Assembly (NCBI GenBank): GCA_013003465.1
Contig: JABDIZ010000125.1
Location: 1-17,914 of the forward strand
Direction: 5' to 3'
Length of the DNA: 17,914 nt
Origin: Rhodothermaceae bacterium
Lineage (GTDB): Bacteria; Bacteroidota; Rhodothermia; Rhodothermales; Rubricoccaceae
A program made the translations under genes and the position numbers. How positions within the stretch are numbered: position 1 is the stretch's first letter; each line of letters opens with the position of its first letter. The notes under the pieces are model-generated. The model saw only the letters and a list, made by a program, of their open reading frames with translations, had not been told where the DNA came from and did no database searches. Shown in pieces: positions 14,726 to 17,914 of the stretch.

Positions 14726-15565
14726 TTAAACACGGTAATCCTTGACGCGCTTGGTCGTCTGCCCGGTGCGGGCGTCGAAGAGGTTCATCGAGCCCGAGAC
14801 GGGATCGGCGAGTTGCTCGACGCCGTGGCGGTCCACCTTCGTCGTCGGCTCGTCGAGGTAGCGGCCGGTGGTCTTGACGAAGTAGCGGCCTCGCTTCGGG
14901 TCGAGGCCGTCCAGCGGGGCGGGCAGCTTCTGGAGCGCGGCGAAGTAGTCGCAGAGTTCGGTGAGCGGGCAGCGGTCGCACTGCGGACTGCGGGCCGTGC
15001 AGGTATACCGTCCGTGCAGGATGAGCAGGTGATGCGCCTCGCCCCAGTCGTCCTTCGGAATCACGCGCTGCAAGCCGTCTTCCACTGCACGCGGCGCCAG
15101 GGCGTCCTTGACCAGCCCAATGCGGTTGGCGACGCGGAAGACGTGCGTGTCCACGGCGATGGCAGGCTCATCGAAGGCCACGGCCATGATCACGTTGGCT
15201 GTCTTGCGCCCGACGCCTTTGAGGCGCGTCAGTTGGGCGTGCGTGTCCGGTACCTGGCCGCCGAACTCGTCCACGAGCATGCGCGACGTGGCAGCGAGCG
15301 CCTTCGCCTTGTTGTTCGGATACGAAACCGAGCGGATGTAGGGGAAGATCTCCTCCACTGAGGCCTTGGCCATCGCCTCGGGCGTCGGGTACGCCTCGAA
15401 CAGTGCAGGCGTGACCAGATTGACGCGGGCGTCGGTGCACTGCGCCGAAAGGATCACGGCGACGAGCAGTTCGAACTCGGTGCGGTAGCCCAGTTCAGTT
15501 TCCGGGCGCGGGATGCGGGCGCGCAGGCGGACGAGTACCGCCTGCGCCTTTTCTCGACGGGTCAC
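14726..15565 (-). CDS. nth: Endonuclease III (DNA glycosylase/AP lyase) with C-terminal extension
   Basis: This 279-residue base-excision repair enzyme removes oxidised pyrimidines and nicks abasic sites. It shows LSAQCTDARVN (39-49), the helix-hairpin-helix LKGVGRKTANVI (115-126) with catalytic Lys121, catalytic Asp139 in VDTHVFRV, and the iron-sulfur loop C-x6-C-x2-C-x5-C at Cys189/196/199/205. The core ends near residue 210, the normal family length. A further ~70 residues (about 206-279) follow with no domain I recognise, ending NLFDARTGQTTKRVKDYRV. Start is GTG at 15565. The gene diverges from the DoxX-like gene across about 140 bases. It may be the first gene of the nth-mscL-gpmI-DUF2231 run. 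Confidence 0.95.
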   Translation of the reverse strand: MTRREKAQAVLVRLRARIPRPETELGYRTEFELLVAVILSAQCTDARVNLVTPALFEAYPTPEAMAKASVEEIFPYIRSVSYPNNKAKALAATSRMLVDEFGGQVPDTHAQLTRLKGVGRKTANVIMAVAFDEPAIAVDTHVFRVANRIGLVKDALAPRAVEDGLQRVIPKDDWGEAHHLLILHGRYTCTARSPQCDRCPLTELCDYFAALQKLPAPLDGLDPKRGRYFVKTTGRYLDEPTTKVDRHGVEQLADPVSGSMNLFDARTGQTTKRVKDYRV

Positions 15566-15707
15566 AATTCGGTCAATTGGGGCGAAACAGGCAGCATACG
15601 AGAAGCTAGCGACGCTGCGCGAGGAAACCCCGACTTGCGTAATCCCTACAAGGACAAGGCCCTACCGGAGGATGGCCTCCCCTTGTTGCATCCCATCCAC
15701 CACGGCT

Positions 15708-16514
15708 ATGGAACCGCTCGCTCGCTGGCAGACCTGGCTCGACGCCCACCGCGCCGAAGCCCTCGACCTCGTACGCATCTACCTCGGCATCGGGCTGTTC
15801 GTGCGCGGCCTCTACTTCCTGACGAACTCGGAGGCCTACTTCGCGCTCATGCCGGAGGCGGGGCCCGGCTTTCTCGTCTCGGGCACGCTGCTGCACTACG
15901 TGGCCCTCGCCCACCTCGGCGGCGGGCTGCTCCTGACCGTCGGCCTGCTCACGCGGATCGCGGCGCTCGTGCAGGTGCCGATCCTGCTCGGCGCGGTCGT
16001 CTTCGTCCACGGCACCGAAGGGCTGCTCGGCGGCGACCAGTCGTTCGAACTCGCCGCGATGGTGCTCTTCCTGCTGGTGCTCTTTACGCTCTGGGGCAGC
16101 GGCCCCTGGTCGCTCGATGACTATCTCGCGCGCCGGGCGGCCACCGAACAGGAGGACGAGGCGGCGCTGATCGCAGCCAACGTGCAGCGCCTCCGCGAGC
16201 GCGCGCAGATGGAGACTGACCAAGAGCATGCCGTCGTGGTCTCGGGCGAAGCGACGCCGACAGCGTCCGGCCCCATCCACTACCTCGACACCGAAGCCGA
16301 ATGTTCGTGCGGCAACGACATCCACCACCCGGACGTGGTCGTGGAGCGGCACTACAGTTTTCCCGGCGTGCTGCCCTTTGTGGCGGGCGTGACGGCCACG
16401 CCTGCGCGCGTCTCGTTCCGGTGCTCGTCCTGCGGCGAGGTCTTCGCGGAGACGACCGATCCGGCGCTGCTCCAGCAGTACCGCTACGAGGAGCACCCTG
16501 GTCCCACATCGTAG
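15708..16514 (+). CDS. DoxX-family membrane protein with Cys-rich C-terminal domain
   Basis: This 268-residue protein has a DoxX-like four-helix membrane domain (about residues 18-135). Features are DLVRIYLGIGLFVRGLYFL, HLGGGLLLTVGLLTRIAALVQVPILLGAVVFVHG, SFELAAMVLFLLVLFTLWGSGPWSLDDYL. The family is linked to thiosulfate:quinone oxidation or membrane redox stress, but most members are uncharacterised. After a charged helical linker (about 140-175) comes a soluble part with CSCG (Cys199/201) and CSSCG (Cys239/242), a likely zinc ribbon with an unusual C-x-C half. I chose the ATG at 15708 because it precedes the first helix closely; an in-frame ATG at 15672 would add 12 residues. The gene runs towards the lipoprotein gene, with only 21 bases between their stops. 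Confidence 0.82.
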   Translation: MEPLARWQTWLDAHRAEALDLVRIYLGIGLFVRGLYFLTNSEAYFALMPEAGPGFLVSGTLLHYVALAHLGGGLLLTVGLLTRIAALVQVPILLGAVVFVHGTEGLLGGDQSFELAAMVLFLLVLFTLWGSGPWSLDDYLARRAATEQEDEAALIAANVQRLRERAQMETDQEHAVVVSGEATPTASGPIHYLDTEAECSCGNDIHHPDVVVERHYSFPGVLPFVAGVTATPARVSFRCSSCGEVFAETTDPALLQQYRYEEHPGPTS

Positions 16515-16535
16515 CCCAACGATGGGTAGCGAGGC

Positions 16536-17914
16536 TCAGCATCCGGCCAGAGCAATAGCCCTCGTCTCGTTCCGCGTCCGCACCTGAATCGGACCAGGGA
16601 CGTTGCCCTGCGTTCGTACGAATGCCCCCATGAGCGGCGTCAGGCTGATGCGACGGCCCGTGACAAGATCAATCAGCGTAGCCTCCGTGTTGCCATTGAC
16701 ATTCTGCACGAGCAGCTTGCAGTTGCCCAGGGGGCGAATGGCGCCCGGCTTCAGCCAGGGCTGCCCACTCAACACAAGCGGGGCAATGACATTGCCCGCC
16801 GCGTCGATAACCCGTACCTCGGTCTGGTTGATGCCGGAGTTCCGCACAACCGCGACGAAGCGATCAAGCTCCTGATTCGTACCGGGCACCCGAACACGGT
16901 CATGCTGGATGTGGACCGAGTCTCCTGTCACGGGGTTGCTAGCGAAACCGCCTGGAGTCGCAGGACCGGAGAGTCGCTGCCCCCCGACGATATCGATGAG
17001 GTCCGTGTAGATGCTAGGCGGCGTTCGGCTCGTGTCGATCGTGGCGATGAACTTGAGCGCCGAGCCGTTGTGAACCGCGCGGAGGAACTCACCCGGAATG
17101 AGAATGACGAAGAACTCGACGCCATCGAGGCCCAGGATGCGCATGCGGACTTGTGTGGTTCCCCGGTCTCGCTCAAGAACAATGAGCCGATTGCCAAACA
17201 CCTCCACGTCCACGATGTCGATGCCCTCATCGAAGTCCGTACCCGGACCCGATTCCCCCAGCTTCTCGCCCGTGACGAAGTCGAAGAGGGCATACCGGAG
17301 GCGACCCGCACGCGTTGTGAGAATAGTCTTGTCGCCTGCTAGCGGATTCGGGAGTGCCTGCTTGAACGCCCCAGCGGTGCGATGCTCGCCCAAGAGCCTA
17401 CCAACTCCATCGAACAGGCGAACGACGGTTGTGGTATCTCCCTCCGCGATCTCTTCGGTGACGAGGACGTAGTGCTGCTGAGACGCGTACTGCCGCAGCC
17501 AATATTGGCGCAACGCGTCAAGGAAGTCGTCCGTAAAATCGCCGGGACTCTCAGGTTCGGGAGGCGGGTCGAAGACAGCTGGGGCCAGCCGATCATCCGG
17601 CGGGAACAGGCATTCGAAGTCCTTGAGCGTTCCGGGATACGGGCCGCCGCGCCCGAGTGAGTCGAGTACAACGCGGCTGGAATCAGGATGGAATACGCTC
17701 CGATCCTGCGCGAAGACGACAGCAAGGCGCCCGTCTTCATCCTCAACGACGACCGCTCCTCCGAGCCCACGCCCTGCCGAGTCGACAAGGACCGTGTCTC
17801 CTGGACGCAGATAGTCGCGGTCGTTAAGCCGAAGCTCACGATCGCCCTCGTCGTTGCACCCCCCGAGAGTGACCCCTACGACGACCAGCAGCACCACCAG
17901 CCAAGCTCCTAGGT
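16536..17914 (-). CDS. Lipoprotein with probable beta-propeller repeats, 5' end beyond the window
   Basis: The frame is open to the right edge. The visible part reads LGAWLVVLLVVVGVTLGGC then NDEG, i.e. the hydrophobic core of a signal peptide and a lipobox (LGGC), so the mature protein should be lipid-anchored. A GTG at 17897 could be read as a start, but it would leave almost no charged n-region, so the true start is probably just outside. Counting from that GTG (453 residues), short repeats containing D-x-x-[GT]-x-x-[LI] recur near residues 163, 206, 258, 302, 365 and 410, spaced about 43-63, as in a six-bladed beta-propeller. The propeller idea is inference. No enzyme motif is seen. An acidic, Pro-rich linker lies near 100-122. 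Last residue is Cys. Confidence 0.72.
   Translation of the reverse strand, partial: LGAWLVVLLVVVGVTLGGCNDEGDRELRLNDRDYLRPGDTVLVDSAGRGLGGAVVVEDEDGRLAVVFAQDRSVFHPDSSRVVLDSLGRGGPYPGTLKDFECLFPPDDRLAPAVFDPPPEPESPGDFTDDFLDALRQYWLRQYASQQHYVLVTEEIAEGDTTTVVRLFDGVGRLLGEHRTAGAFKQALPNPLAGDKTILTTRAGRLRYALFDFVTGEKLGESGPGTDFDEGIDIVDVEVFGNRLIVLERDRGTTQVRMRILGLDGVEFFVILIPGEFLRAVHNGSALKFIATIDTSRTPPSIYTDLIDIVGGQRLSGPATPGGFASNPVTGDSVHIQHDRVRVPGTNQELDRFVAVVRNSGINQTEVRVIDAAGNVIAPLVLSGQPWLKPGAIRPLGNCKLLVQNVNGNTEATLIDLVTGRRISLTPLMGAFVRTQGNVPGPIQVRTRNETRAIALAGC

Noticed and set aside
16513..16526. Small CCCA/TGGG hairpin between the convergent DoxX-like and lipoprotein genes
   Set aside because: A 4-bp stem with no T-run is too weak to call a terminator.

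Overview
This window is GC-rich bacterial DNA with dense, ordinary-looking chromosomal genes. I see no rRNA, tRNA, CRISPR array, IS element or phage module. The gene families (hrcA-grpE-dnaJ, a TIGR02757 protein, GpmI, a DUF4342 protein, pilin-like proteins beginning MGQQQ beside PilB/PilC) and the near absence of Shine-Dalgarno sequences suggest the Bacteroidota side of the tree. A Rhodothermota (Rhodothermales-like) member is my best guess. That placement is inference, not a sequence match.

Left third (1-6517, all minus strand, read right to left): a type IV pilus / type II secretion-like locus. The order is a small pilin-like gene (6517-6086), an O-antigen ligase/PglL-like membrane glycosyltransferase (5971-4388), a second pilin-like paralogue (4241-3834), a PilC/GspF inner-membrane platform protein (3694-2336), a PilB/GspE assembly ATPase (2292-316), and the first codons of another gene leaving the left edge. 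Both pilin-like proteins start MGQQQLLL, with no canonical prepilin leader and no Glu at mature position 5. Both genes have long leaders with potential secondary structure and hairpins after their stops. A coherent reading is that PilB and PilC assemble these atypical, possibly glycosylated, pilin-like proteins.

Middle (6518-8760): a 470-bp non-coding divergent region, then two plus-strand genes (a DUF4342 protein with a clear intrinsic terminator, and a TIGR02757 protein). They converge on a flavin-reductase-domain gene that forms the tail of the heat-shock cluster.

Right half (8839-17914): the minus-strand heat-shock cluster hrcA-grpE-dnaJ (repressor and DnaK co-chaperones; no dnaK and no CIRCE operator seen). 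It is preceded by a minus-strand run nth, mscL, gpmI, DUF2231 that ends in a strong hairpin. A plus-strand DoxX-like gene diverges from nth and converges on a lipoprotein gene that runs off the right edge. Several housekeeping proteins carry additions: a zinc-ribbon tail on MscL, a Cys-rich zinc-ribbon-like tail on the DoxX protein, a 74-residue tail on Nth, and a duplicated N-terminal module on PilC.

The most interesting part is the pilin/glycosyltransferase/PilB/PilC locus. The rest is well-recognised core biology with local oddities.
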